From assembly GCA_034933225.1 (NCBI GenBank), contig JAYFNV010000031.1:1-64000 (forward strand): DNA of 64,000 bases. The letters run 5' to 3'. Each line of letters starts with the position of its first letter. Position 1 is the stretch's first letter. The notes below the pieces were generated by a model. That model searched no databases, was not told the DNA's origin, and was given only the letters and a program-made list of their open reading frames with translations. A program made the position numbers and the translations under genes. The stretch is from UBA6107 sp034933225. Its GTDB lineage: Bacteria; Chloroflexota; Anaerolineae; Anaerolineales; Anaerolineaceae. Below, one piece after another: positions 33,567 to 41,664 of this stretch.

Positions 33567-34094
33567 TTGAAAGATAAAGCGCCGCAAGACAGTAGCGAAC
33601 ATCCCCAAAAACGCAACTTCACGATCAATAAATTTATGATTGGTGGAGCGCTGATCGTCGTCGCTGGTATCATCCTGGCCATCACCAGTCTGCGTGGAAA
33701 CGCCCAATACTATCTGACAATTGACGAACTTCTGGCTGGCCCGGTGACCGAGGGACAGGCAGTACGTATTTCTGGTGTGGTCCTTGGCGATACCATCCAA
33801 TATGATCCAACCACCGACGCACTGACGTTTGTTGTGGCCAGCATTCCCTCAGACAACGCCACCATTGAAAAGATGGGCGGCCTGGCGGAGGCTCTGCATA
33901 AAGCGGCTATTGATCCTGATGCCAAACGTTTAAGTGTGATCTATCACGGTTCACGCCCGGATCTACTAAAGGATGAGGCGCAGGCTATCATGACCGGTTC
34001 ACTGGATGCAGATGGAAAGTTTGTTGCATCTGAACTGCTATTAAAGTGCCCAACGCGGTACGAAGATTCAATTCCCGCCCAAACCGGCAAATAA
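33567..34094 (+). CDS. ccmE: Cytochrome c maturation protein CcmE, CxxxY type
   Basis: 175 residues from a TTG with GGAGG 5 nt upstream; an ATG at 33540 in the same frame is a weaker choice. One membrane helix (24-41) is followed by an OB-fold haem chaperone domain with ISGVVLGDTIQYDP, IYHGSRPDLL (125-134) and GSLDADGKFVASELLLK (144-160). In most bacteria the haem-binding residue is His in an HxxxY motif; here the motif is Cys161-Pro-Thr-Arg-Tyr165, the CxxxY variant known from some archaea and sulfate reducers. CcmE carries haem from CcmABCD to the ligation complex. It leads the operon and ends 27 nt before ccmF. Confidence 0.88.
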   Translation: MKDKAPQDSSEHPQKRNFTINKFMIGGALIVVAGIILAITSLRGNAQYYLTIDELLAGPVTEGQAVRISGVVLGDTIQYDPTTDALTFVVASIPSDNATIEKMGGLAEALHKAAIDPDAKRLSVIYHGSRPDLLKDEAQAIMTGSLDADGKFVASELLLKCPTRYEDSIPAQTGK

Positions 34095-34121
34095 CTCAAA
34101 GGGTATTTATTCGATCAAGCT

Positions 34122-36149
34122 ATGGCAGCGAATCTCGGCTTTGGATTTCTCATATTAGCATTCATCATCGCATTGTATGCGATCGTGACCGCTCTTTATG
34201 GCGCTAAAAATCATGCTGAGTTGTTCGTTGAATCAGCCCGCCGGGCAACCCTGGTGGTCTTCGCGCTGATCAGTCTGGCGACCGGGATGCTGCTGGTTTT
34301 GCTATTGAGCGGGCAATTCCAATACACATACGTTTTTCGCGTGACCAGCCTGGATATGCCGACCTATTTGAAGATCACTGCTTTATGGGGCGGGCAAGCC
34401 GGCTCTCTGCTTTTCTGGGTGTGGCTGCTCTCCCTGTTTTCAGCGGCGGTCTCCTTCTTTGACCTGAAACAAAAAAGTCAATTTGCGCCCTGGGTGATGA
34501 TCGTGAACATGTCTACCCTGGCGTTTTTCCTTTTTATGGTGCTCTTCTTTGAAAATCCATTTGAACGCATCTGGCTTTTTGCAGATGGTTCCGTCATCAG
34601 TTCATTTATACAACCGCTCAATTCCATAGCGGTGCTGCCGCCAGATGGCAACGGGCTCAACCCGTTACTGCGTCATATTGGCATGGTGGTGCATCCTCCC
34701 CTTTTGTATATTGGCTTTGTCTCATTTGTCATCCCCTTTGCTTATGCCATAGCCAGCCTGGTGACCGGCGATACTGAAGGCGATTGGTTGTCTTCTGCCC
34801 GGCGCTGGAGCCTTGTGTCCTGGTTGGCCCTCTCTGCAGGGTTGGTGGTGGGCAGCCGTTGGGCTTATGATGTGTTGGGGTGGGGCGGATACTGGGGATG
34901 GGACCCCGTGGAGATCGCGGCGCTGATGCCGTGGTTGACCTGTACTGCATTCTTGCATTCCATTGTGGTGCAAGAGAGACGTTCTGCATTCAAGCGCTGG
35001 AATTATGTGCTCATCCTGATCACTTTTTGCCTGGTCATATTGGGCACCTTCCTTACCCGCTCTGGTGTACTTTCTTCTGTTCATGCATTTTCGGCCTCCT
35101 CCATTGGACCGGTCTTCTTTGTACTCATCAGCCTGGCCCTCTTGGTCTCCGTCGGTTTGTTGATGTGGCGTTGGAATCATTTGGGCGGGCAGGGCGAAAT
35201 GCGCTCTGTGTTCTCACGGGAATCGCTCTTCCTTTTCAATAACATTGTCTTCATCTGCATCTTCCTGATCTGTCTTGCAGGTGTGCTCTTCCCGCTGCTC
35301 ACAGGGGTCATTAGTGGGCGCCAGGTGACGGTGGGAGCGCAGTGGTATAAAGCGACCACCGGCCCGTTCTTCGCCCTCCTGTTGGCGCTCATGGGCGTTG
35401 TACCGCTCAGTGTGTGGGGAGTGACTAATGGACGCTTGTTTGGCAAACGCATCTGGCAGCCACTGGCTGTTTCTTTGCTGGTCCCCGTTTTATTAGTGAT
35501 CTTTGGCCAGCGGACCGTGGGTGGAATTCTGACGCTGTGGATCTGTGCTCTGGTACTGTGCGTTTTAGCTTTCGATTTTGGCATCACATGCAAGGCCAGA
35601 AAGCGAAACACTGGTGAGGGTTCGGTAGAAGCAGCCGTGAACCTGTTAAAGAAGAATTCGCGCCGTTACGGCGGTTACCTGGTCCACCTGGGCGTGGTGT
35701 TGATGGCTGTGGGCGTGGTGGGTATTGAGTTCTTCCAATTGACGACCCAACAGACCCTCAATGTAGGCGATGAGTTTTCAATTGGGAACTACTCTCTGAC
35801 CCTGCAGAGTATCCAAACCAGCAAAGAATCTGCGAGCTTGCAAAGCACCTCTGCAGCGCTGCTGGTTTCAGAGCAGGGCAGCCCGATGGCGGAAGTACAG
35901 CCGCGCATTGACGGTTACCCCAAAGCCGGGCAATCGGTGACGGTGCCCGGGCTTTACAGCACCCTGGCAGGGGACTTGTATATTGTGCTTACAGACTGGC
36001 AGCCCGATAGTGACCCTGCCGTTACTTTTAAAGTATTTTATAACCCGTTGATCAACTGGTTCTGGTTGGGCGCTATTTTGTTGGCGCTCGGCGGATTGAT
36101 CGCTTTCCAGCCCGGCAAAAAGACTGCAAAAGTGAGGCAGATCGAATGA
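34122..36149 (+). CDS. ccmF: Cytochrome c haem lyase subunit CcmF
   Basis: 675 residues with about 15 membrane helices. The tryptophan-rich WWD haem-handling segment is WGWGGYWGWDPVEIAALMPWL-like (about 252-272; seen as LGWGGYWGWDPVE then ALMPWL). Upstream conserved pieces include ALWGGQAGSLLFWVWLLSLF (about 87-106) and MVVHPPLLYIGFVSFVIPFA (about 187-206), with the histidine. CcmF joins with CcmH to attach haem to CxxCH motifs of apocytochromes outside the membrane. The next gene overlaps by ATGA. No clear Shine-Dalgarno sequence at the ATG; an AAAGGG is too distant. Confidence 0.93.
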   Translation: MAANLGFGFLILAFIIALYAIVTALYGAKNHAELFVESARRATLVVFALISLATGMLLVLLLSGQFQYTYVFRVTSLDMPTYLKITALWGGQAGSLLFWVWLLSLFSAAVSFFDLKQKSQFAPWVMIVNMSTLAFFLFMVLFFENPFERIWLFADGSVISSFIQPLNSIAVLPPDGNGLNPLLRHIGMVVHPPLLYIGFVSFVIPFAYAIASLVTGDTEGDWLSSARRWSLVSWLALSAGLVVGSRWAYDVLGWGGYWGWDPVEIAALMPWLTCTAFLHSIVVQERRSAFKRWNYVLILITFCLVILGTFLTRSGVLSSVHAFSASSIGPVFFVLISLALLVSVGLLMWRWNHLGGQGEMRSVFSRESLFLFNNIVFICIFLICLAGVLFPLLTGVISGRQVTVGAQWYKATTGPFFALLLALMGVVPLSVWGVTNGRLFGKRIWQPLAVSLLVPVLLVIFGQRTVGGILTLWICALVLCVLAFDFGITCKARKRNTGEGSVEAAVNLLKKNSRRYGGYLVHLGVVLMAVGVVGIEFFQLTTQQTLNVGDEFSIGNYSLTLQSIQTSKESASLQSTSAALLVSEQGSPMAEVQPRIDGYPKAGQSVTVPGLYSTLAGDLYIVLTDWQPDSDPAVTFKVFYNPLINWFWLGAILLALGGLIAFQPGKKTAKVRQIE

Positions 36150-36658
36150 AACAGCGGGTGATGAGCTTTTCGCGTAAGCTGATCTGGTTCGTACTGGCGC
36201 TTTCCATCGCCATTGAGGCGGCCGCCCTGCTAAAAGTGCACGTCAACGCGCAAACTCAGCCCACCCCTTCTGCCGACCAGGTCAACGCGGTGGCCAGCCA
36301 ACTGTTATGCCCGGTTTGCACCAATATTTCTCTGGACGTATGCCCGGCCGCTGCCTGTGAGCAGATGCGCGAACTGATCCGCGAAAAACTGACTGAAGGT
36401 TCCACCCCTCAGGAGATCAAAGAATATTTTGTTGAGCAATATGGTGACGCCGTGTTAATAGTGCCGCCGGCGCGCGGTATTAATTGGTTTCTCTACTTGT
36501 TCCCGTTGGTTATCTTGCTTGGAGCAGGTTATTTTGTGCTACGGTTCTTTAGAAGATCGCCCAAACAGGCGGAACTTGTTGTGCCTGCTTTGAGTAACCC
36601 GACAGAAGCAGAAGAATTAAGACAGAAACTGGCTGAAGATCTGAAAGAGGATAAATGA
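36146..36658 (+). CDS. ccmH: CcmH-like thiol oxidoreductase of cytochrome c maturation
   Basis: 170 residues: signal or anchor (11-29), external domain, second membrane helix (about 113-133), and cytoplasmic tail. The redox motif is LLCPVC (Cys55, Cys58) followed by NISLDVCPAAACEQMRELI, giving two further cysteines (66 and 71) where most CcmH proteins have none. The RELIREKLTEGSTPQEIKEYFVEQYGD segment, in two stretches, confirms the family. CcmH reduces the apocytochrome CxxCH disulfide for haem attachment. It overlaps ccmF and the thioredoxin gene by 4 nt each, so translation is coupled. Confidence 0.88.
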   Translation: MKQRVMSFSRKLIWFVLALSIAIEAAALLKVHVNAQTQPTPSADQVNAVASQLLCPVCTNISLDVCPAAACEQMRELIREKLTEGSTPQEIKEYFVEQYGDAVLIVPPARGINWFLYLFPLVILLGAGYFVLRFFRRSPKQAELVVPALSNPTEAEELRQKLAEDLKEDK

Positions 36659-37194
36659 ACCCCACCCCTCCTGCGCAAGTAAAAAGGTCAATGCCATCCT
36701 GGAAGATCCTCTCTATTCTGCTAATGGTGATGGCGTTTCTGCTTTTTCTAATACTGGTCATCAACCGCGCGACCTTTCAGCCACTGCGGTTGGGAGACAC
36801 GGTAAAAGATTTTTCGATCACAAGTTTTGAGGGCGAGAAATTGCAATTGAGCGATCTGCGTGGCAAAACCGTGCTGGTCAATATTTGGGCTTCCTGGTGC
36901 GTAGAGTGCCAGGCTGAAGCAACCTTGTTGGAGAACGCCTGGCAGCAGGCGCCGGAGGATATGGTCTTCATTGGCGTCGATTACGCTGATACCCAGTCGG
37001 AGGCCAAACAGTTCCTGGCGGCCAATGGTGTTACCTATTTCAACGGCCCCGACTTGCAGGCGAAGATCTCTGGCTATTTTCAAATCACCGGCGTGCCGGA
37101 GACGTTTCTGATCGATAAAGAAGGCCGATTGGCTGCGATCAAAATTGGTTCCTTTGCATCGGCAGAGGAATTGAATGCGTTTTTGCAACAGTAA
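36655..37194 (+). CDS. ccmG: Thioredoxin-like CcmG/ResA protein
   Basis: 179 residues. One N-terminal membrane helix (about 18-36) anchors a thioredoxin fold outside the membrane. The active site is W81-C82-V-E-C85, and the cis-proline loop is TGVPETFLIDKEG (about 145-157). GDTVKDFSITSFEGEKLQLS is typical of the TlpA/ResA/CcmG group. It passes electrons to CcmH or the apocytochrome. The CVEC dipeptide differs from the common CPPC or CEPC; such variation is seen in the family. Start overlaps ccmH. Confidence 0.88.
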   Translation: MNPTPPAQVKRSMPSWKILSILLMVMAFLLFLILVINRATFQPLRLGDTVKDFSITSFEGEKLQLSDLRGKTVLVNIWASWCVECQAEATLLENAWQQAPEDMVFIGVDYADTQSEAKQFLAANGVTYFNGPDLQAKISGYFQITGVPETFLIDKEGRLAAIKIGSFASAEELNAFLQQ

Positions 37195-37205
37195 TTGTTG
37201 GAGGA

Positions 37206-37643
37206 ATGATGGTGTTGTTATCCGTTTTTATTGTTCTGGCGGTGGGGATCCTGTCTTTTGCGGCCATTACCAGTGTCTTTTCGCCGGAGGGACAAAAAGA
37301 GCTCTCTGGCGGGGTGGATGCAAGCGCGCTGCTGAACAAGAAATATCAACAAAAGATCAACTGGCTGCGAGACCTGGAAAGTGACCGGGCCGCAGGTAAA
37401 ATTGATGAAGCAGATTATTCTGAGCAAAAAGGGTTTCTAGAGCAAGAAGCTCTGGCCCTTCTGGCACAAAAAGAAGCCCGCTTGAAGGCGATAAATGCCG
37501 GAGACCAGAAAGACGTGGAAGAATTGATCCAGGACCGCCGGCTTGAGAGATTGGAAAGATCGGCTGGATTTTGCTCCAAATGCGGCCAGCCGCTGCAGCG
37601 TTCTGACCAGTTTTGCCCGAGTTGCGGCAACAAGAAGAGTTAA
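37206..37643 (+). CDS. Zinc-ribbon membrane protein with CcmI-like N-terminal segment
   Basis: 145 residues. Membrane helix at about 3-23. The segment WLRDLESDRAAGKIDEADYSE (in part; about 52-74) resembles the CcmI/CycH N-terminal repeat, where a short helical pair follows the membrane helix. The C-terminus holds a double-CxxC zinc ribbon: FCSKCGQPLQRSDQFCPSCG. There are no tetratricopeptide repeats, so it is not a full CcmI. GGAGG overlaps the start, and ATG codons at 37206 and 37209 are both possible; the second has better spacing. Its place between ccmG and a cytochrome gene suggests a role in cytochrome c assembly. Confidence 0.7.
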   Translation: MMVLLSVFIVLAVGILSFAAITSVFSPEGQKELSGGVDASALLNKKYQQKINWLRDLESDRAAGKIDEADYSEQKGFLEQEALALLAQKEARLKAINAGDQKDVEELIQDRRLERLERSAGFCSKCGQPLQRSDQFCPSCGNKKS

Positions 37644-37661
37644 GTAAAGGAATTTTTTGCG

Positions 37662-39452
37662 TTGAAGAAAACTGTGGTGCTGTTGATGTGGATCCCTGTG
37701 GTAACCCTGGCCCTGAGCGGCTGCGGGCAGACCCTCAACGCAGTGGACCTGAACACAGCCAGCCTGGCCACCCAGACTGCACAGGCCGCCGACCTGGTCT
37801 CTTCACCGCTTGTGTCTCCTTCAAAGACTGAGGGGACGACGATATTCAGTGAGAATTGCGGCAGTTGCCATACTGTTGCGAGCCAGGGAGAATTTAAAGA
37901 TATCTCGGCCGATTGGTTGAAGAACAGTACCCCCAAAGCAGCATTCGACCTCATTTCCGCCGGTCATGAAGGCCAGGGCATGCCAGCCTTCTCTCGGCTC
38001 TCCAGCCGGGAGATCTGGGATGTGGTGGCCTTCCTCTTTACCCGGGGACTCAGCGAAACCGATCAACACAGCGCCAGCCTGATCTATCAGAACTTGTGTT
38101 TGTCCTGCCACGGCAGTGAAGGTCAGGGTGATGGCACGTTGGCCGTCTCCCGGGCACTGACCATGTCGGATTGGCAAAATCAGCCACTTCTGCCCGATTA
38201 CTCAGACCAGCAGCTTTTCTCCATCATTCGCGATGGCAAGGGTAGTGAGATGAATGCCTTCGCCGTGATGCTGAGCGAACCGCAGACCGAGAACTTGAGC
38301 AAAGTGGTGCGTCTGCTCTCCATCCAGGAGGCCATGAACTTTACCCCGCAAACCGATACCTTGCAGGAGGGTGACACTGAGCCCAATATTTTGGATCAGA
38401 ACCAGGGCTTCATCTCGGTGGAGGGGAATGTTGTCAATGTTTCTGGGGGATCTGTTGATGCTGCGGCTGAAGCCAGTTTGAGCATCATCGCCAACGGGCA
38501 AACGATCAAAAAAATGACCGCCCACCTGCTTTCTAGCGGATTCTTCCGCTTTATCCTGGTGCCGTATTCGCCGGAGTGGAACTACGTGGTGACCGTTTCG
38601 CATAATGGTACCACCTTCAATTCAAACGTGATCTACGGCAGCGAATATACCTCTGCTGCAACCGCCCATCTGCTGATGCAAGTGTACGACGCCAACACAG
38701 ATATCACCTTGCTTCGGGGTGAGCAGACCCATGTGATGCTCGAATTCAACGGTGATGAAACCGTGCGGGTGGTGGAATATGTGATGATCTCCAACCACTC
38801 CTCTTATGTTGTGGTTCCGCAAAACGAGACCACCCCCTTGTTAAAATTTACCCTTCCCCTGTCTGTTCAGGGGTTGGACTTGAGCAATTCTACAGATGCT
38901 TCTTATTTGAAGATCACTGAAGGCGGCTTTGGCGACTGGCAATCCATTGCGCCGGGCAGTTCGCATCAGGTGGTCTTTGAGTACAAATTACCCTTCAAGG
39001 GTGATGATACGCTCTTGTTCAGCTTTCCGGTGACCACGACCTCGGTGCTGGTGATGGTGCAAGATAACAGCAACCAGATCACCTGCAAGGGGCCGCAGCA
39101 TCTGAACCAGCGTTCTGTGGATGGCGGCACCCTGGATATATTCAGCGCGGTCAACCTGGGCGCTGGCAACCAACTGTTGCTGCATTGCTACAATACCAGC
39201 CAGATGGTACCTGAGATCGCAGGCGGGGCGGCTCTGGTATTTGGCCTGCTGGTGGTGGTACTGATCGTGCTATCTAAAAAGAAGCAGAACCAGCTCTTGA
39301 GAAAAGAGCACGCCAGACAAAAGCAAAACTTGATCCTGGACGCCATCATTGTGCTGGATGACAGCTATAAAGCCGGTGACCTCCCCAGAGCGGCTTACGA
39401 AGCCAAACGGGCAGAGTTGGTGAAACAACTGGAAGAGGAAAGAGCCCAGTGA
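37662..39452 (+). CDS. Diheme cytochrome c lipoprotein with C-terminal membrane helix
   Basis: 596 residues from a TTG with AAAGGA 9-10 nt upstream. Lipobox LSGC (Cys21). The first haem domain has C66-GSC-H70 with the likely distal Met107 (GMPAF); the second has C146-LSC-H150 with Met in GSEMNAFAVM (about 197). A beta-rich region of ~290 residues (about 230-520) follows, with cysteine pairs near 468 and 507. There is then a membrane helix (about 528-548) and a cytoplasmic tail with LDDSYKAGDLPRAAYEAKRA, a SHOCT- or CcmI-like helical pair. It is an electron carrier or a redox sensor at the outer face of the membrane. It sits inside the ccm operon, overlapping ccmA by 4 nt. Confidence 0.82.
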   Translation: MKKTVVLLMWIPVVTLALSGCGQTLNAVDLNTASLATQTAQAADLVSSPLVSPSKTEGTTIFSENCGSCHTVASQGEFKDISADWLKNSTPKAAFDLISAGHEGQGMPAFSRLSSREIWDVVAFLFTRGLSETDQHSASLIYQNLCLSCHGSEGQGDGTLAVSRALTMSDWQNQPLLPDYSDQQLFSIIRDGKGSEMNAFAVMLSEPQTENLSKVVRLLSIQEAMNFTPQTDTLQEGDTEPNILDQNQGFISVEGNVVNVSGGSVDAAAEASLSIIANGQTIKKMTAHLLSSGFFRFILVPYSPEWNYVVTVSHNGTTFNSNVIYGSEYTSAATAHLLMQVYDANTDITLLRGEQTHVMLEFNGDETVRVVEYVMISNHSSYVVVPQNETTPLLKFTLPLSVQGLDLSNSTDASYLKITEGGFGDWQSIAPGSSHQVVFEYKLPFKGDDTLLFSFPVTTTSVLVMVQDNSNQITCKGPQHLNQRSVDGGTLDIFSAVNLGAGNQLLLHCYNTSQMVPEIAGGAALVFGLLVVVLIVLSKKKQNQLLRKEHARQKQNLILDAIIVLDDSYKAGDLPRAAYEAKRAELVKQLEEERAQ

Positions 39453-40156
39453 CGCGCCTGATGGTTGGGGAAGCGCTTGAAAAGAGTTTTGCTCATCGCA
39501 AAGTGTTGAAGGGCGTCAATGTAGAACTGAACGCCGGCCAGATCAGTGCGCTGATGGGCAAGAACGGTGCCGGCAAAACCACCCTGCTGCGGATCCTGGC
39601 GGGGTTGCTACGCCCGGACCACGGCGAAGTTCGTTTTGGAGAGAACCGTCTGGCTGAGGATGTACGTGGGCAATTGGGGGTGGTGCTGCACAGCGCCATG
39701 CTTTACCCGGACTTGACCGCTTTTGAAAACCTGCGCTTTTTTGGCGAACTCTACGAAGTTGAGCGTGTGACAGAGCGGGTTCAACAGGTACTGGAGCAGG
39801 TGAACCTGCAAAACCAGCGCGCCCAGGTGGTACGCACGCTTTCACGCGGCATGACCCAGCGTCTGGCCATTGCCAGGGCGCTGCTACACAACCCCAGTGT
39901 GCTTTTATTGGATGAACCCTTCAGCGGATTGGATGTGGATTCAAGCCGCACTGTGGAAGAGATTTTGCGTGACTTCCGTTCCAACGAAGGCGCGGTGCTT
40001 TACATTGCCCACGATTTTGACGCCGTTGCCCGCCTGGCCGACCAGGCCAGTATCCTGGTGGCTGGCAAATTGACTCCAGCACTGCTTTTGGCTGGCGTGA
40101 GTGGGGATGAACTGCGAAAGCATTACCAGAAAATCTGTGGGGGAGCGGACGCATGA
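39449..40156 (+). CDS. ccmA: Haem exporter ATP-binding protein CcmA
   Basis: 235 residues from a GTG that overlaps the stop of the cytochrome gene (an ATG at 39461 is possible). Walker A is MGKNGAGKTTLLRILAGLL (about 34-52), the signature LSRGMTQRLAIARAL (about 130-144), and Walker B SVLLLDEPFSGLD (about 151-163). With CcmB it forms the ABC transporter that releases haem-loaded CcmE from CcmC. The order ccmA-B-C-D at the end of the operon matches System I clusters. Confidence 0.9.
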   Translation: MTRLMVGEALEKSFAHRKVLKGVNVELNAGQISALMGKNGAGKTTLLRILAGLLRPDHGEVRFGENRLAEDVRGQLGVVLHSAMLYPDLTAFENLRFFGELYEVERVTERVQQVLEQVNLQNQRAQVVRTLSRGMTQRLAIARALLHNPSVLLLDEPFSGLDVDSSRTVEEILRDFRSNEGAVLYIAHDFDAVARLADQASILVAGKLTPALLLAGVSGDELRKHYQKICGGADA

Positions 40157-40827
40157 GACCCCTCTTCCGCACGGTCTGGTTGATCTTTAAGAAGGACCTG
40201 GTCAGCGAGCAACGCAGCCGTGAGACGCTTAGCTCTATGCTGTTGTTTGCTTTGATCACGGTGGTGGTGCTGATCTTTTCTTTTGAACTGGCTGCCGATG
40301 TGAAACAGCAGGCATTTTCCGCCACACTTTGGCTGGCCTTATGCTTTGCCGGCACAATGGGGCTGACCCGCGCCTGGGCGGTTGAACGCGAAAATCAATG
40401 CCTGGATGCGCTGCTGCTGGCGCCGGTAGACCGTACCGCTTTTTTTCTGGGCAAGTTTCTGGCAAACTGGGTATTCACCCTTGTTGTATCCCTGGTGTTG
40501 GTACCGCTGGCAGGCTTTTTCTATGGGGTGAATCCGTTCCACTGGCAGTTGTTGGGAGTCGTGTTGTTGGGTACACTGGGGTATTCGCTGGCTGGCATTC
40601 TCATCGCCACGCTCTCACAAAAATTGAGCAGCCGCGAACTTTCCCTACCCATTTTACTGTTTCCGGTGCTGATCCCGCTGCTGATGGCTGCCATCCGCGC
40701 CACGCAGATCATCATCACCGGGAATGCTGCTGCAGAACTGATCACCTGGGTGGGTATGCTGGCCGGATTTGATGTTTTGATCCTGGCAGTGGGCATCCTT
40801 TTATTTGAACCATTGGTAAGTGAATGA
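40153..40827 (+). CDS. ccmB: Haem exporter permease CcmB
   Basis: 224 residues with six membrane helices. The start (VWLIFKKDLVSEQRSRETLS, about 6-25) and RAWAVERENQCLDALLLAPVD (about 75-95, in two pieces) are characteristic of CcmB. It overlaps ccmA by 4 nt. It forms the membrane part of the CcmAB ABC transporter. Confidence 0.92.
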   Translation: MRPLFRTVWLIFKKDLVSEQRSRETLSSMLLFALITVVVLIFSFELAADVKQQAFSATLWLALCFAGTMGLTRAWAVERENQCLDALLLAPVDRTAFFLGKFLANWVFTLVVSLVLVPLAGFFYGVNPFHWQLLGVVLLGTLGYSLAGILIATLSQKLSSRELSLPILLFPVLIPLLMAAIRATQIIITGNAAAELITWVGMLAGFDVLILAVGILLFEPLVSE

Positions 40828-40842
40828 GGGTGAGGAAAACTG

Positions 40843-41559
40843 ATGTTGAAACCTGTTTCTAAGAAAACGCCCGTATTCCTGATCCTGCTAGATGTTCTGG
40901 CAGGGTTGGCCGTGCTGGTGGCTTTGTGGATGGCCCTGGTCTATGCGCCGCAAGAAGTGGTGATGGGGAATGTGCAACGCCTCTTTTACTTTCACGTGGC
41001 CACAGGCTGGACGGGCATGCTGGGGTATCTGCTGGCCGTCGTTGCCGGTATTGGCTATTTGCGCACGCGCTCCTTCAATTGGGATGTGACCAGTTATGCA
41101 GGGGTGGAGATCGGGCTGGTTTTTACCGGCTTGTGCGTGATCTCTGGCTCTTTTTGGGCGCGTCCTATTTGGAATACCTGGTGGACCTGGGATCCGCGCC
41201 TGACTACAGCCTTCATCATGGAGCTGCTCTACCTGGCCTACCTGATGCTGCGCAGCGGATTGGCAGACCCCCAGCAGCGGGCGCGCTTCAGCGCCGTCTA
41301 TGCCATCATCGGCTTTGTGACCGTGCCGCTGACCTTCTTATCCATCCGCATTTTCCGGACCATTCACCCTGTGGTGGTGGCCAGCGCTGATGCCGGCGCC
41401 AGCGGGGCTTTTAACATGAGCCCGCGCATGACACAAACTTTCTTGTTTTCATTATTGGCTTTCACGCTGCTCTTTGTGGCCTATTTCTGGCACCGCTACC
41501 GTTTGGGGGTCAACCAGACCCTGAGGGAACAGGCCCAATTGGCTGAGGAGGAAGAATGA
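40843..41559 (+). CDS. ccmC: Haem handling protein CcmC
   Basis: 238 residues with six membrane helices. VQRLFYFHVATGWTGML (about 47-63) holds the first haem-axial His; IWNTWWTWDPRLTTAFIMEL (about 109-128) is the WWD segment; and the RTIHPVVVASA segment holds the second His. CcmC loads haem onto CcmE. GAGG lies 6-7 nt before the ATG. The ccmD start overlaps its stop (ATGA). Confidence 0.93.
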   Translation: MLKPVSKKTPVFLILLDVLAGLAVLVALWMALVYAPQEVVMGNVQRLFYFHVATGWTGMLGYLLAVVAGIGYLRTRSFNWDVTSYAGVEIGLVFTGLCVISGSFWARPIWNTWWTWDPRLTTAFIMELLYLAYLMLRSGLADPQQRARFSAVYAIIGFVTVPLTFLSIRIFRTIHPVVVASADAGASGAFNMSPRMTQTFLFSLLAFTLLFVAYFWHRYRLGVNQTLREQAQLAEEEE

Positions 41560-41663
41560 CCCCAGATACCACCTCTTACATGATCGCAGGTTTCATAATC
41601 ATTCTGGTGGGCGTGGTGGTATATGCTCTCAGTCTGGTGATCCGTAACCGCAGGTTGAAGTAG
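41556..41663 (+). CDS. ccmD: Small cytochrome c maturation protein CcmD
   Basis: 35 residues: a short polar start (MTPDTTS), one membrane helix (about 9-29, IAGFIIILVGVVVYALSLV), and a basic end (RNRRLK), the standard plan of CcmD. It overlaps the ccmC stop by 4 nt (ATGA) with GAGGAGGAAG upstream, so it should be translated. CcmD is needed to release holo-CcmE from CcmC. It ends only 1 nt before the convergent exporter gene, so transcription may run into that gene. Confidence 0.8.
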   Translation: MTPDTTSYMIAGFIIILVGVVVYALSLVIRNRRLK

Positions 41664-41664
41664 T

